Of a stretch of 64,000 nucleotides of DNA, positions 1 to 7,973 are shown piece after piece. A model generated the notes under the pieces. It was not told the origin of the DNA. It saw only the letters and a program-made list of their open reading frames with translations, and ran no database searches. The number at the start of each line of letters is the position of its first letter. Position 1 is the stretch's first letter. This stretch comes from an uncultured Cellulophaga sp. (GTDB lineage Bacteria > Bacteroidota > Bacteroidia > Flavobacteriales > Flavobacteriaceae): NCBI GenBank assembly GCA_947491225.1, contig CANLIE010000009.1:1-64000 (forward strand). Reading direction: 5' to 3'. The position numbers were made by a program, and so were the translations under genes.

Positions 1-144
1 TCGTTTGTGTATTTACAGACAATTTACAAAATAATATACTCATTTAAAAGTGTTTGTGATTAAAATGGGTAACCCTATTTTCTTTTCTATATTCAAACTT
101 CACTACGTTTTCTCTTGTACTCTCTTTTATGTATTTCACAACTC

Positions 145-165
145 TCTAATTAGCTTTAATAAAAT
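145..165. repeat. 21-bp direct repeat, left copy
   Basis: This stretch begins TCTAATTAGC and is repeated exactly at 3278-3298. The two copies bracket the whole toxin/immunity block. Bases on either side of the copies differ, so the identity is limited to the 21 bp. The region 1-175 otherwise holds no convincing gene. Confidence 0.8.
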
Positions 166-175
166 TGTATACAAG

Positions 176-790
176 TTATATTTTTCTCGAAACAATTATT
201 CCTTTTTCTGTGATAGCATATTCTCCTCCAACTTTCCAAATATTAAAATAATGGTCAAAATTAATTTCAGAATCAATTAAAGGGCTGGCAAGATACCACA
301 CTAGTTGATAATTACGAGTCAATCCAAAAAAAGCTTCGAGTAAAGCATTAACCCTAGAGTTTTTAACATATAAACTATCAAAAATATGATCATCAATAAT
401 GTCAATATATTCCTCATTTAAACATCCTTTTAATTTAGCTTCAGAAACTTCTTTTATATCATCCACATAGTTAATATCCCCTTTTAAAAATTCTTTGATA
501 TCACTTTCATAAAATAAAATGGATTTCTCATTTATGTCTGCCATAGTATTTGATAATAGATATTCTTTTACATCTATTATTTCATGTAAATAATTTTTAT
601 TAGAATAATAATTCTGTAATCTTATTATTAATTCCGTTGAATTCGGAAAATACTTGAAAACATTATTATATTCTTCTTTAGAAATATCTTCATGATATTC
701 GTTTTTCATTAAGAGAGTATGAAAATGACTTTTATCAAAATCTTTCTCTCCTTCACAAAAAGCCTTCCAATCTTCAAGTTGTAAATTCAT
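176..790 (-). CDS. Putative immunity-type protein, paralogue of the adjacent gene
   Basis: A 204-residue soluble protein of unknown function. The longer reading back to 895 would run into the upstream gene, so I chose the ATG at 790, which starts MNLQLEDWKAFCEGEKDF and aligns with the start of the neighbour at 801-1400 (DWILFCQGNRNFEKGHF). Both share W-x-x-F-C-x-G near the N-terminus, the pattern S/G-H-F-x-(S/T)-L-L-M, and a C-terminal pair of motifs, A-L-(Y/F)-G-L followed by G-G-x-Y-A-I. The gene lies 10 bp behind its paralogue, downstream of a frameshifted toxin relic. Tandem paralogues behind a toxin tip are typical of immunity genes; that role is inferred from position only. Confidence 0.6.
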   Translation of the reverse strand: MNLQLEDWKAFCEGEKDFDKSHFHTLLMKNEYHEDISKEEYNNVFKYFPNSTELIIRLQNYYSNKNYLHEIIDVKEYLLSNTMADINEKSILFYESDIKEFLKGDINYVDDIKEVSEAKLKGCLNEEYIDIIDDHIFDSLYVKNSRVNALLEAFFGLTRNYQLVWYLASPLIDSEINFDHYFNIWKVGGEYAITEKGIIVSRKI

Positions 791-800
791 ATTTATCAAA

Positions 801-1400
801 TTATCTAAAAGAATACATAACAGTTTCATCTTTAATAGCATAAACGCCTCCCATTTTCTTAAATTGAAATAAGTACTCCCCTGTATAATTAACACTCAAT
901 AAAGGTTCAAATAGATAAAGCCTATAATCAAAATCAGCAACAAGACCATATAAAGCATCATAAAGAGCATCCACTTTGTCATTTTCTTCAATGATCTGAA
1001 AGTCTGTGTAATTAAAAAACATTTGGGATAGGACATCATCAAAAGCAAGATTTTCAACAACGTTGAACTCTTCAACATATTCAAATTTCATATTTGACCT
1101 GAATTGTGAAAATTCGGCAATTTCTTTAAATATAGATAGCCTTTCTTGAAAGTCTAGCTTAATTAAAACTTCTAATAAATTTTTCTTTTTTGAAGTTATG
1201 TTAATCGAGCTTTCTAAGCTATACAGATATTTTTTTAATTTTAATTTAAGCTTTTTCTTGTTTATGAAAGGCTCATAAATAATATCAATTTCATCTTCGC
1301 TTAGCTCGTCCATAAGTAAAGAGTAAAAGTGACCTTTCTCGAAATTTCTGTTTCCTTGACAAAACAAAATCCAATCCTTTATTAATTGTTGTTTTTCCAT
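801..1400 (-). CDS. Putative immunity-type protein
   Basis: A 199-residue soluble, acidic protein with no signal peptide or membrane segment. It resembles its downstream neighbour (176-790) over the full length, including the N-terminal KDWILFCQGNRNF segment and the C-terminal GGVYAIKDE segment. It begins 9 bp after the end of the toxin relic at 1410-2225, so the three were probably one transcription unit. I do not recognise a named family. An immunity role is inferred from its location behind a polymorphic-toxin tip and from the tandem duplication; a simple alternative is a lineage-specific hypothetical family. Confidence 0.65.
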   Translation of the reverse strand: MEKQQLIKDWILFCQGNRNFEKGHFYSLLMDELSEDEIDIIYEPFINKKKLKLKLKKYLYSLESSINITSKKKNLLEVLIKLDFQERLSIFKEIAEFSQFRSNMKFEYVEEFNVVENLAFDDVLSQMFFNYTDFQIIEENDKVDALYDALYGLVADFDYRLYLFEPLLSVNYTGEYLFQFKKMGGVYAIKDETVMYSFR

Positions 1401-1409
1401 TTTAAAATT

Positions 1410-2225
1410 TTATTTAATTAAAGGCGGAAGTAAAGCTGGAGCAATCTTCCATCTATTTATTAACTGTAAAATACCATTATTAAAATCAGCTAATGAACCA
1501 GAATCTCCAATTATCTTTTTTAATTCATTATGAAAGGTTTTTGATCCTGAACCTGGTACAATTTTTCCTTGACTATTTTTAATAGAATGTGCAAATGGTT
1601 CACCCGTTTTAGGATTCGTACCAATTAAATCTAAAGTCTTTGTTCTAAATCTGTGTATTTCATCCATTGACACACCCCATTCTTTAAATTGTCTAGATTC
1701 ACAAACCATACACCATTCATGATACTCAGCAGGCCTAAAGTTCGTCGTATTTTATCATCTGCCCATAATCTGTCAAATTCTTCAAGAGTTAGTTCATCAA
1801 ACCACTTATTAAATCCTTTCTCATTAAGAGGTATTTTCACATTAACTAGTAACTCATCTATTGATCGTCCAATTGTTTCTTTAGTTTCCTCAACAAGTAC
1901 TTTGTAATTACCTTGAGCATCTTTTATAATTTTAAGTATCTGATTTTCTATCGTGTCATTAGCCCCATCCATCTTCATAATAAACCCATCCGGGGTTACT
2001 ATGGATAATACTTCACTAAAATTAGTATCCAGGGATCGGAGTACTTTCCCACACATCTTCAAAAATTTCATATTCATTATTTTTAAATATTCTTTGAAAT
2101 TGCTCCTTTATATATTGCTTAGGATTTGATAAACCATCATTTATGAGTTTTCGCTTATTGGCAACATATTCAAATTTGTTTCCGCATAAGTTTTTACACC
2201 GTAATACCAAGTTAGTATTAAACAT
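1410..2225 (-). pseudogene. Frameshifted C-terminal tip of a polymorphic (Rhs-type) toxin
   Basis: The coding signal runs through three frames: 2225 to about 2030, then 2077 to about 1735, then 1709 to 1410. The pieces join at about 2030 (VWEST into TNFSEVLS) and about 1735 (RRTL into RPAEYHEWCMV). The reconstructed protein is about 270 residues. Its last part contains FDRLWADDKIRR, EYHEWCMV, FKEWGVSMDEI, T-x-N-P-x-T-G and K-T-F-H-N-E-L, a layout I know from the C-termini of Bacteroidota Rhs/polymorphic toxins (F-D-x-L-W-A-D, H-E-W, F-K-x-W-G-V, T-x-H-N-E-L). Its ATG overlaps the stop of the upstream propeller-like gene. No Rhs shell or secretion tag is attached, so it is an orphan tip. Two frameshifts make it most likely dead; sequencing error at both sites is less likely. 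Confidence 0.65.
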
Positions 2226-3276
2226 TTTCTCTTTGGAAAATATGCAAGGTTTGGTTTCTGTCTAAAACACCAAGTTGAGAGCTCGAAACTTTTAAGTCTC
2301 TAAGTAAAGAGAGTACAAAATCATCATTTGTCTGTATTTCCAAATTGTAATTCCATACTAAACTTAAATTTTCTCTATCAATTACTATTATTTCTCCTTT
2401 TAGTCCATCATATGCATAAAGAAACTGATTGTCGAATTTAAATCCATCATTTCCAGACATATCACACTTGATATCCCCAAGAGTCTCAGACATATTTTTC
2501 CAGGTTTTTTTCAATTTCTCAGCATTCAAATCTATCTCAAAATAACTTGTCCCATTTAGTAAAATTATTTTTCCAGACTCATAATCTAATTTATATTGAT
2601 CACTTATGTATGCATGACCAAAGTCTCGAAATAATTCTTTCTCAAAATCATTATTTTTAGCTATTCCGATATAATAGATCTCTTCTCCAGAATCCTCCTT
2701 AAGACCGAGTAAAAATCCATTATTAAGAACAATCCAAAGAACTCCCTTATATACTCCCAGAAAATTAAACACCTCTATTTTATTTGTTTCAGATGATTTT
2801 CGATCAATTTTTAAATTTTTTTTCTCAATGATTTTATTCCATAAAACCTTTCCATCAGAAACATTCTTTACAAGAATACTTCCATTATCATTCTGCACTA
2901 ATTTATTAGCTATTAAAGTATTACCAATGAAGCTTTTCGTCTGAAATTTCATTTCTTGATCTTGAATCGAAAAAATCCCAAAATCTTGATCAAATAATCC
3001 TCCAGAGAAAACCTTTAAATACCTATTATCTTTATCGATTATACTGAAATAAAAATCTTCTGCAAATTCGATTTGTACTAAATTTCCTTCAGTTAAATAC
3101 GTAAGTTCATTTTTTGATAAATGATAAAAATTACCCCATTTAAATTCATAGTAATCCTCAATAACAAAAAGCTTGTTTGAATCCAGAAATAATTCCGAAT
3201 CTTTAATATAAATAACTCCTTTTAAATTAAATTCGTAAGCTTCTATATTATCAATCCTATTTTGTAAAATATACAT
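2218..3276 (-). CDS. Beta-propeller-like hypothetical protein of the toxin locus
   Basis: A 352-residue protein without signal peptide or membrane segment. It is rich in short beta-strand/turn units such as DGKVLWNK, KGVLWIVLNNGFLLGL, SGKIILLNGTSYFEID, NQFLYAYDGLKGEIIVID and TLHIFQRE, as in PQQ-like or WD-like propellers. I do not recognise a named family. The final codons overlap the first codons of the toxin relic by 8 bp, and the 21-bp direct repeat lies directly upstream of its ATG. In related genomes propeller proteins occur beside Rhs toxins, so immunity or toxin handling is possible, but nothing in the sequence proves it. Confidence 0.6.
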   Translation of the reverse strand: MYILQNRIDNIEAYEFNLKGVIYIKDSELFLDSNKLFVIEDYYEFKWGNFYHLSKNELTYLTEGNLVQIEFAEDFYFSIIDKDNRYLKVFSGGLFDQDFGIFSIQDQEMKFQTKSFIGNTLIANKLVQNDNGSILVKNVSDGKVLWNKIIEKKNLKIDRKSSETNKIEVFNFLGVYKGVLWIVLNNGFLLGLKEDSGEEIYYIGIAKNNDFEKELFRDFGHAYISDQYKLDYESGKIILLNGTSYFEIDLNAEKLKKTWKNMSETLGDIKCDMSGNDGFKFDNQFLYAYDGLKGEIIVIDRENLSLVWNYNLEIQTNDDFVLSLLRDLKVSSSQLGVLDRNQTLHIFQRENV

Positions 3277-3277
3277 A

Positions 3278-3298
3278 TCTAATTAGCTTTAATAAAAT
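3278..3298. repeat. 21-bp direct repeat, right copy
   Basis: Exact copy of 145-165. It lies immediately 5' of the ATG of the propeller-like gene (minus strand), so it may include that gene's leader. Confidence 0.8.
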
Positions 3299-3391
3299 CA
3301 AAAATAAAAGTTTTGGCGACTTTGTAAATAGACAATAACTTTTCGGTTAAACACTAATCGCCCTATTTGTTATATATAGTGTTGTGGTTAG

Positions 3392-3943
3392 TTATTTTAA
3401 CTTTTCTATTAAAGGTAAAGATTTGCCCAACTTTTTTATTCTGAAAATATCTTTATTAAAGACAAAAAGGCGATAAACTTTATTTCTAGTTTCTGCATAA
3501 CTTAGAATATCATTTTGCCAAAATTCAATATTATTAGTATCTAATAGCATTTTAATCTCAGTGGCTTTTTCCTCTGAACGAGTTAAAACAGCTAAATGAT
3601 GATGTTTTATACTATAAACGTGCTTTTTGTAAAAATCAATAGCTACTTTTTTATTTTGTGATGAGAATGTTGGAGTACTTTTTTTCCCTCTTTCAATATA
3701 GCTAATTTCCCATTTTCCATTATTCAACCCAAGAATTTCAATACCATCAGACGTCGGTCCGCCAATTCCTTCGATATAAAACTGATTAAATCCTTCTGCA
3801 ATAAATTCATCATATAATTTTTTTAATTCCTTATCTATTGTTGAATTTTTATTGGGAGTCTCATTTTTATTATCAGAGTTTACAACCATTTTACAAGAAT
3901 ATACAGCAAATAAAATCAATATATATAATAGTACTTTTTTCAT
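3392..3943 (-). CDS. Small predicted lipoprotein of unknown function
   Basis: A 183-residue protein. The ATG at 3943 gives MKKVLLYILILFAVYSC, a signal peptide with lipobox Y-S-C; six extra codons upstream are less likely to be used. The mature part starts with an Asn/Lys-rich linker, then a compact alpha/beta domain with the segments FNQFYIEGIGGPTSDGIEILG and HHHLAVLTRSEEKATEIK. The pattern of a repeated strand-helix unit and its place beside the toxin cassette would fit an envelope immunity protein, but I do not recognise the family. It is transcribed in the same direction as the cassette, 115 bp upstream of the propeller-like gene. Confidence 0.6.
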   Translation of the reverse strand: MKKVLLYILILFAVYSCKMVVNSDNKNETPNKNSTIDKELKKLYDEFIAEGFNQFYIEGIGGPTSDGIEILGLNNGKWEISYIERGKKSTPTFSSQNKKVAIDFYKKHVYSIKHHHLAVLTRSEEKATEIKMLLDTNNIEFWQNDILSYAETRNKVYRLFVFNKDIFRIKKLGKSLPLIEKLK

Positions 3944-4110
3944 TTTTTGAGAATTAACCACAACATATTTGTATACGGTTTGTTACATATTTAAGTACCG
4001 AATTTAAGCAAATACAAACCACTTAGAAAATCCTCGCAGATTTTCGTAAGCAGTCTAGAACTAGCAGTAAATTATAGCCATTGTTGTAAGCCGTTTTTCT
4101 GTTTTTAAAT

Positions 4111-5373
4111 TTAGTTTAATAATTCATTTAATCCTTCTTTATCGAATAAAATTCGACCAACTTTAATGTCTGACCAACCCTTTTTAAGCTTATAAGTAAA
4201 GGTTGGTTTGTTCTCTATAAGTTCACAATCTATGTAATAATTTGATATTTGTTCATTAGAAACATTTTTCAATTCTTGAATGTGAGTTGATATAAAAAAA
4301 TATGAGTCTTTAAATTTACTCAGACCATTTATTGTCGTTTGGCAAATCTCGAATGCATCTTCTAAATTAGTGCCACTAAATAGTTCATCGAAAATGGCAA
4401 AACACTGTTTTCCATTTGAAGCGTTTTGAACAACACTTTTTAGATTCATTACTTCGGTCATAAAATGACTGTAACCATTTAGAATATCATCCCGTCTATT
4501 TATTTCTATTGAAAAGTGATTACAAAATGGAATTTCCCCAAACGATGCAGGTATTCCGATTCCTAAATGTCCAAAGTATATACAAAGTCCAACAGCTTTC
4601 AAAAAAGTTGACTTACCTGACATATTAGGTCCATTCAATAAAATTACGTTGCGGTCGGTCTCAAAATCGTTCTTTACAGGTTTATTGATTAAAGGGTGAT
4701 AAAAGTCTTTTAATTTAATGTGCTTCTTGTCAAAATTTGGAAATGTAAAATTGCTTTTATTAACGCCTAAGTTGATTGATAGATAAGCTTCAAACAAAAA
4801 TAAATTCTCCCAAAAAGGTTCAATCGATTCAGTATCTTTAAGAGTGTTTATTTTTTCTGTTAGTTCTATAATGTGCTTATCCTTCAATCTTTTTTCTCGG
4901 ATAATATGCTCATATTTGAAAAGTTCAAAACTTGATAGAAATTTTAAAATTTTTTTAATCTTTGTGGCATATTCTTCTGGAAACTGATTTAATTTTAATC
5001 TTGTAAAGTACCTTGATTCCAAACGATGAAAGAATAATATTAGTTGATTGAACTTGCTTGTATATCGAGTTTTTTCTTGTTTGGAAGCAAATAGTTTATA
5101 ATTCAGTTTTTTTTGAGATAAGTCTTCAATTTTTTCATCGTTTAAAAAAGAATGTACTTCGTTCAAGTATAAAACGGTATATGAATAATCTTTAAGAATT
5201 TGATTATTGGCAGTAAAACCTTTTAAAATATTTTGGCGTGCAACAATTTCCGTTGTCGATTTTAAAGGTGTTTTTAAAATTTCAATAATTTTTTCCTTGG
5301 CGAACATATTTAAAGAATAGTCGAACAATGGTAAGAGTTCTTTTTCGATGTTTAAGTCCTTTAAATTATTCAT
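4111..5373 (-). CDS. Short MutS-like ATPase
   Basis: A 420-residue protein with a helical N-terminal half (about 1-200) and a MutS-type ABC ATPase from about 235. Walker A is GPNMSGKST near residue 250, Walker B is CFAIFDELFSGTN, and the switch region reads FFISTHIQELKN. It lacks the mismatch-recognition and connector domains of MutS (about 850 residues) and the Smr domain of MutS2, so it belongs to the short MutS-related proteins common in Bacteroidota. It should bind and hydrolyse ATP as a dimer; its DNA substrate is not known. It stands alone between the toxin block and an IS3 relic. Confidence 0.8.
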   Translation of the reverse strand: MNNLKDLNIEKELLPLFDYSLNMFAKEKIIEILKTPLKSTTEIVARQNILKGFTANNQILKDYSYTVLYLNEVHSFLNDEKIEDLSQKKLNYKLFASKQEKTRYTSKFNQLILFFHRLESRYFTRLKLNQFPEEYATKIKKILKFLSSFELFKYEHIIREKRLKDKHIIELTEKINTLKDTESIEPFWENLFLFEAYLSINLGVNKSNFTFPNFDKKHIKLKDFYHPLINKPVKNDFETDRNVILLNGPNMSGKSTFLKAVGLCIYFGHLGIGIPASFGEIPFCNHFSIEINRRDDILNGYSHFMTEVMNLKSVVQNASNGKQCFAIFDELFSGTNLEDAFEICQTTINGLSKFKDSYFFISTHIQELKNVSNEQISNYYIDCELIENKPTFTYKLKKGWSDIKVGRILFDKEGLNELLN

Positions 5374-5889
5374 TCTAATTCTTAGCTGGATGTTTTTAAA
5401 TGTCTAGTCCTGAAATATGGCTACAGGTTAGTAATTGATTTACGCTGTTTTTAAATATACCATATTTGGTGTTTTATAGTCTAAAGATAAATGTAATCTT
5501 ATTTGGTTGTATAAATTAATTGCATTTTTTTGTTGCTCTTTTTGCATGGACCATAGTATCAAAGATTTGATTAAGATAATATTCATCTTTGGTAGGTTTA
5601 GTAACTTCTACATCCTTAATAATGTTTTTGCTTAATATTACTCCACAATAATAAAGTGTTCTTTTACTTAAAGGGTTATATCGTTTTTGTTTTAAGGTAT
5701 ATAATGCCTAATCAGAACAACGGGGTTCCACTCAAGAGTTTCACTACTGTCTATCTGGCATTTAATAATTCCCCTTTTTTAAATATTCCAAATCAACAAA
5801 TTAGGTAATTTGTAAAATAATATAGCAGAAAGTCAGTTAATGTAAACGAATAGTAATACTAATTTTAACCATTTAAAATTCAAAAAAAA
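5374..5889. other. Gene-free stretch with IS3 relic and start of a duplication
   Basis: This 516-bp stretch holds the 3' end of an IS3-type element on the minus strand (5405-5620) and the left part of the first duplicated unit (from 5630). No intact gene is visible. Confidence 0.7.
5405..5620 (-). pseudogene. IS3-family transposase 3' relic, copy 1
   Basis: Read on the minus strand, the DNA encodes HAKRATK, NAINLYNQIRLHLSLDYKTPNMVYLK, the C-terminal signature of IS3-type integrases, but a run of seven A causes a frameshift between RATKK and NAINLY. The presumed element end is the 23-bp stretch at 5405-5427, whose reverse complement starts CCTGTAGCCATA. The same end occurs at 7855-7877 in opposite orientation and, more decayed, near 42353-42374. 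Confidence 0.7.
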
Positions 5890-6436
5890 ATGAAAAAGTA
5901 TTTTTTAATCGCTTTGATAACCATAACCTCTTTAGCCTCTATAAATTGTAGTAGTGACGATGATACTAGTACAGATCAGCAAACATTAACTGGTGGGGTA
6001 TGGAAATTTACTAAATATACAATCGATACAGTAGATAAAACCGATACACTCGATGAATGTGATTTATTGGAGACATTTTCGTTTACCGATGATGGCAAAT
6101 TTGTAAATAAATATTACGAAAAAAATGCAACCTCTGGGAAATGTGAATTAAAATCAACATTGCCTGGTACTTGGACAGAAACCGAAACAAAGAGGTATGC
6201 ACTTGTATTTGATAATGATGCAGATGATCCAATAACCTTTGTATTGGGAAGATATGATTTGGCTTATGGAATAGAGGAAGATGGTCCAACAGGTAAAACA
6301 CTCTATGCTTATGAATTTAGAAAACAGTAATATGTAGTATAATTTATGCAGGGCTGTTTTGTATTCAAAAAAATAAGCAGCCCGCTATTTTTAGGTTTTT
6401 AGATCAAAAAAAATATGAAGCACCATTACCAAAATA
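5630..6436 (+). repeat. Tandem duplication, unit 1 (about 0.8 kb)
   Basis: From GCTTAATATTACTCC to ACCAAAATAAA this unit repeats at 6517-7320 with only scattered substitutions and small indels. It contains a non-coding leader of about 260 bp, a lipoprotein gene, and a shared 3' flank with a GGGCTG...CAGCCC hairpin (6351-6383). The units are separated by about 80 bp of unique DNA. Confidence 0.85.
5890..6330 (+). CDS. Lipocalin-like lipoprotein, copy 1
   Basis: A 146-residue secreted lipoprotein. The signal peptide MKKYFLIALITITSLASINC ends in a lipobox with Cys20, followed by SSDDD, a linker typical of flavobacterial surface lipoproteins. The mature domain starts TGGVWKFTKYTID and has T-x-F-x-F-T-D-D-G-K, two cysteines (DECDLL and GKCELK) and a G-T-W-T segment, as in small lipocalin-like domains of Bacteroidota. 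Its second copy at 6774-7214 differs at about a dozen residues, clustered near the first strand and at the C-terminus. The ligand is unknown. Confidence 0.8.
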   Translation: MKKYFLIALITITSLASINCSSDDDTSTDQQTLTGGVWKFTKYTIDTVDKTDTLDECDLLETFSFTDDGKFVNKYYEKNATSGKCELKSTLPGTWTETETKRYALVFDNDADDPITFVLGRYDLAYGIEEDGPTGKTLYAYEFRKQ

Positions 6437-6516
6437 AAGTTATTTAAGACCATAAAAGGTATCGTATGTGTGCTTATTTTTTTATGCTCCTATAATTCTG
6501 TTGCTCAATTATTCCT

Positions 6517-7320
6517 GCTTAATATTACTCCACAATAATAAAGTGTTCCTTTACTTAAAGGGTTATATCGTTTTTGTTTCAAGGCATGCAATGCCTAATC
6601 AGAACAACGGGGTTCCCAAGAGTTTCACTACTGTCTATCTGGCATTTAATAATTCCCCATTTTTAAATATTCCAAATCAACAAATTAGGTAATTTGTAAA
6701 ATAATATAGCAGAAAGTCAGTTAATGTAAACAAATAGTAATACTAATTTTAACCATTTAAAATTCAATAAAAAATGAAAAAGTATTTTTTAATCGCTTTG
6801 ATAACCTTAACCTCTTTAGCCTCTATAAATTGTAGTAGTGACGATGATACTAGTACAGATCAGCAAACATTAACTGGTGGGGTATGGAGCCTAGCCAAAT
6901 TTACAATTGATACAGTAGACAAAACCAATACACTTGATGAATGTGATTTATTAGAGACATTTTCGTTTACCAATGATGGTAAATTTGTAAATAAATATTA
7001 CGAAAAAAATGCAACCTCTGGGAAATGTGAATTAAAATCAACATTGCCTGGTACTTGGACAGAAACCGAAACAAAGAGGTATGCACTTGTATTTGATAAT
7101 GATGCAGATGATCCAATAACCTTTGTATTGGGAAGATATGATTTGGCTTATGGATACGAGGAAGATAGCCCAACTGGTAAAACAAGCTATCGCTATGAAT
7201 ATAGAAAACAGTAATATGTAGTATAATTTATGCAGGCTGTTTTGTATTCAAAAAAATAAGCAGCCCGCTATTTTTAGGTTTTTAGATTAAAAAAATATGA
7301 AGCACCATTACCAAAATAAA
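6517..7320 (+). repeat. Tandem duplication, unit 2
   Basis: Second copy of the 0.8-kb unit at 5630-6436. The start-to-start offset is about 885 bp. The signal-peptide part of the gene and the upstream leader are nearly identical between units, pointing to a recent event or ongoing gene conversion. Confidence 0.85.
6774..7214 (+). CDS. Lipocalin-like lipoprotein, copy 2
   Basis: A 146-residue paralogue of the gene at 5890-6330 with the same signal peptide and lipobox Cys20, the same SSDDD linker and the same pair of cysteines. Differences are concentrated in two places: GGVWSLAKFTID instead of GGVWKFTKYTID, and YEEDSPTGKTSYRYEYRKQ at the end instead of IEEDGPTGKTLYAYEFRKQ. Both reading frames are open, so both copies are likely functional. 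The gene has its own copy of the leader and of the 3' hairpin. Confidence 0.8.
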   Translation: MKKYFLIALITLTSLASINCSSDDDTSTDQQTLTGGVWSLAKFTIDTVDKTNTLDECDLLETFSFTNDGKFVNKYYEKNATSGKCELKSTLPGTWTETETKRYALVFDNDADDPITFVLGRYDLAYGYEEDSPTGKTSYRYEYRKQ

Positions 7321-7382
7321 AAGGGGTACGCCCCATAGTAGTTTATCAACACAAATTCAAGAATACATATTTATGAGATAAC

Positions 7383-7720
7383 TACTCTCCCATAACTGGA
7401 AATAGTTTTGTTTGGGAAATTGATGGGGTTGATAATCAAATTTTTGAAAGTTATCTAAGAGTGTTTGCTTTACAAAACCCTAAAGAATATAAGATTGTGG
7501 TAATTGACAATGCTGGTTTTAACTCCACAAAAAATATAAATATTCCAGAGAATATATATCTTCTACAAATACCACCGTATAGCCCTGATTTAAATACTTG
7601 CTAACAAATAGGCAATACATTAAACAAAGGTTCAAAAATCAACAATTTGACACTATAGAAGACTTAAAAGAATGGTTCGCTCAAAAAGTATGTCAAATGG
7701 TCAAAGAACTTATAAAATAA
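7383..7720 (+). pseudogene. IS630-family transposase fragment
   Basis: Translation from 7383 gives YSPITGNSFVWEIDG, then KIVVIDNAGFN and IPPYSPDLNT, the catalytic-Asp and P-P-Y-S-P-x-L-N motifs of IS630/Tc1-type DDE transposases. A stop at 7602-7604 and a frame change follow; the remaining C-terminus (FDTIEDLKEWFAQKV) is in another frame up to 7720. The N-terminal DNA-binding half is missing. Confidence 0.7.
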
Positions 7721-7777
7721 ATTAGAGGAAATCATCATTTTAAAAACAATTTCTTAGCATATTTTTAAAGTTTATTT

Positions 7778-7877
7778 GGTATTAGATTACATTTATCTAT
7801 AAACTGTAAAAAACCGAATATAGTCTTAAATTAACAGCATAAATTCAATTTTAACCTGTAGCCGTATTTTAGGACTA
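7778..7877 (+). mobile_element. IS3-type element 3' end, copy 2
   Basis: The stretch is homologous to copy 1: TTAGATTACATTTATCT continues through a decayed K-T-P-N codon region into CAGCATAAATTCAATTTTAA and the 23-bp end at 7855-7877 (starts CCTGTAGCCGTA). It points rightward, opposite to copy 1, so the two ends face away from the block between them. Confidence 0.65.
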
Positions 7878-7973
7878 GATAGATTTTAATTTATAGTAAA
7901 TCAATACGTAACGTGATTTTAAAAATTAACTAATTCCCATATAATGGGCAGCCAAAAAGCGGTTCAATAGAGA

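Larger units (their letters stand above)
7215..7973. other. Gene-free stretch holding mobile-element relics
   Basis: After the second lipoprotein this stretch carries the unit-2 flank, the IS630 relic (7383-7720), an IS3 end (7778-7877) and a short sequence at 7881-7935 that recurs imperfectly at 63628-63681. No intact gene is visible. Confidence 0.7.

Noticed and set aside
44-139. GTG-started 31-codon frame on the minus strand next to the 21-bp repeat
   Set aside because: Coding-like make-up (VKYIKESTRENVVKFEYR) but too short and without RBS; noted only as a possible cassette remnant.
50-280. Plus-strand frame of 76 codons at the left edge
   Set aside because: It overlaps the 3' end of an immunity-like gene on the other strand and has Phe/Asn-rich, non-coding-like composition.
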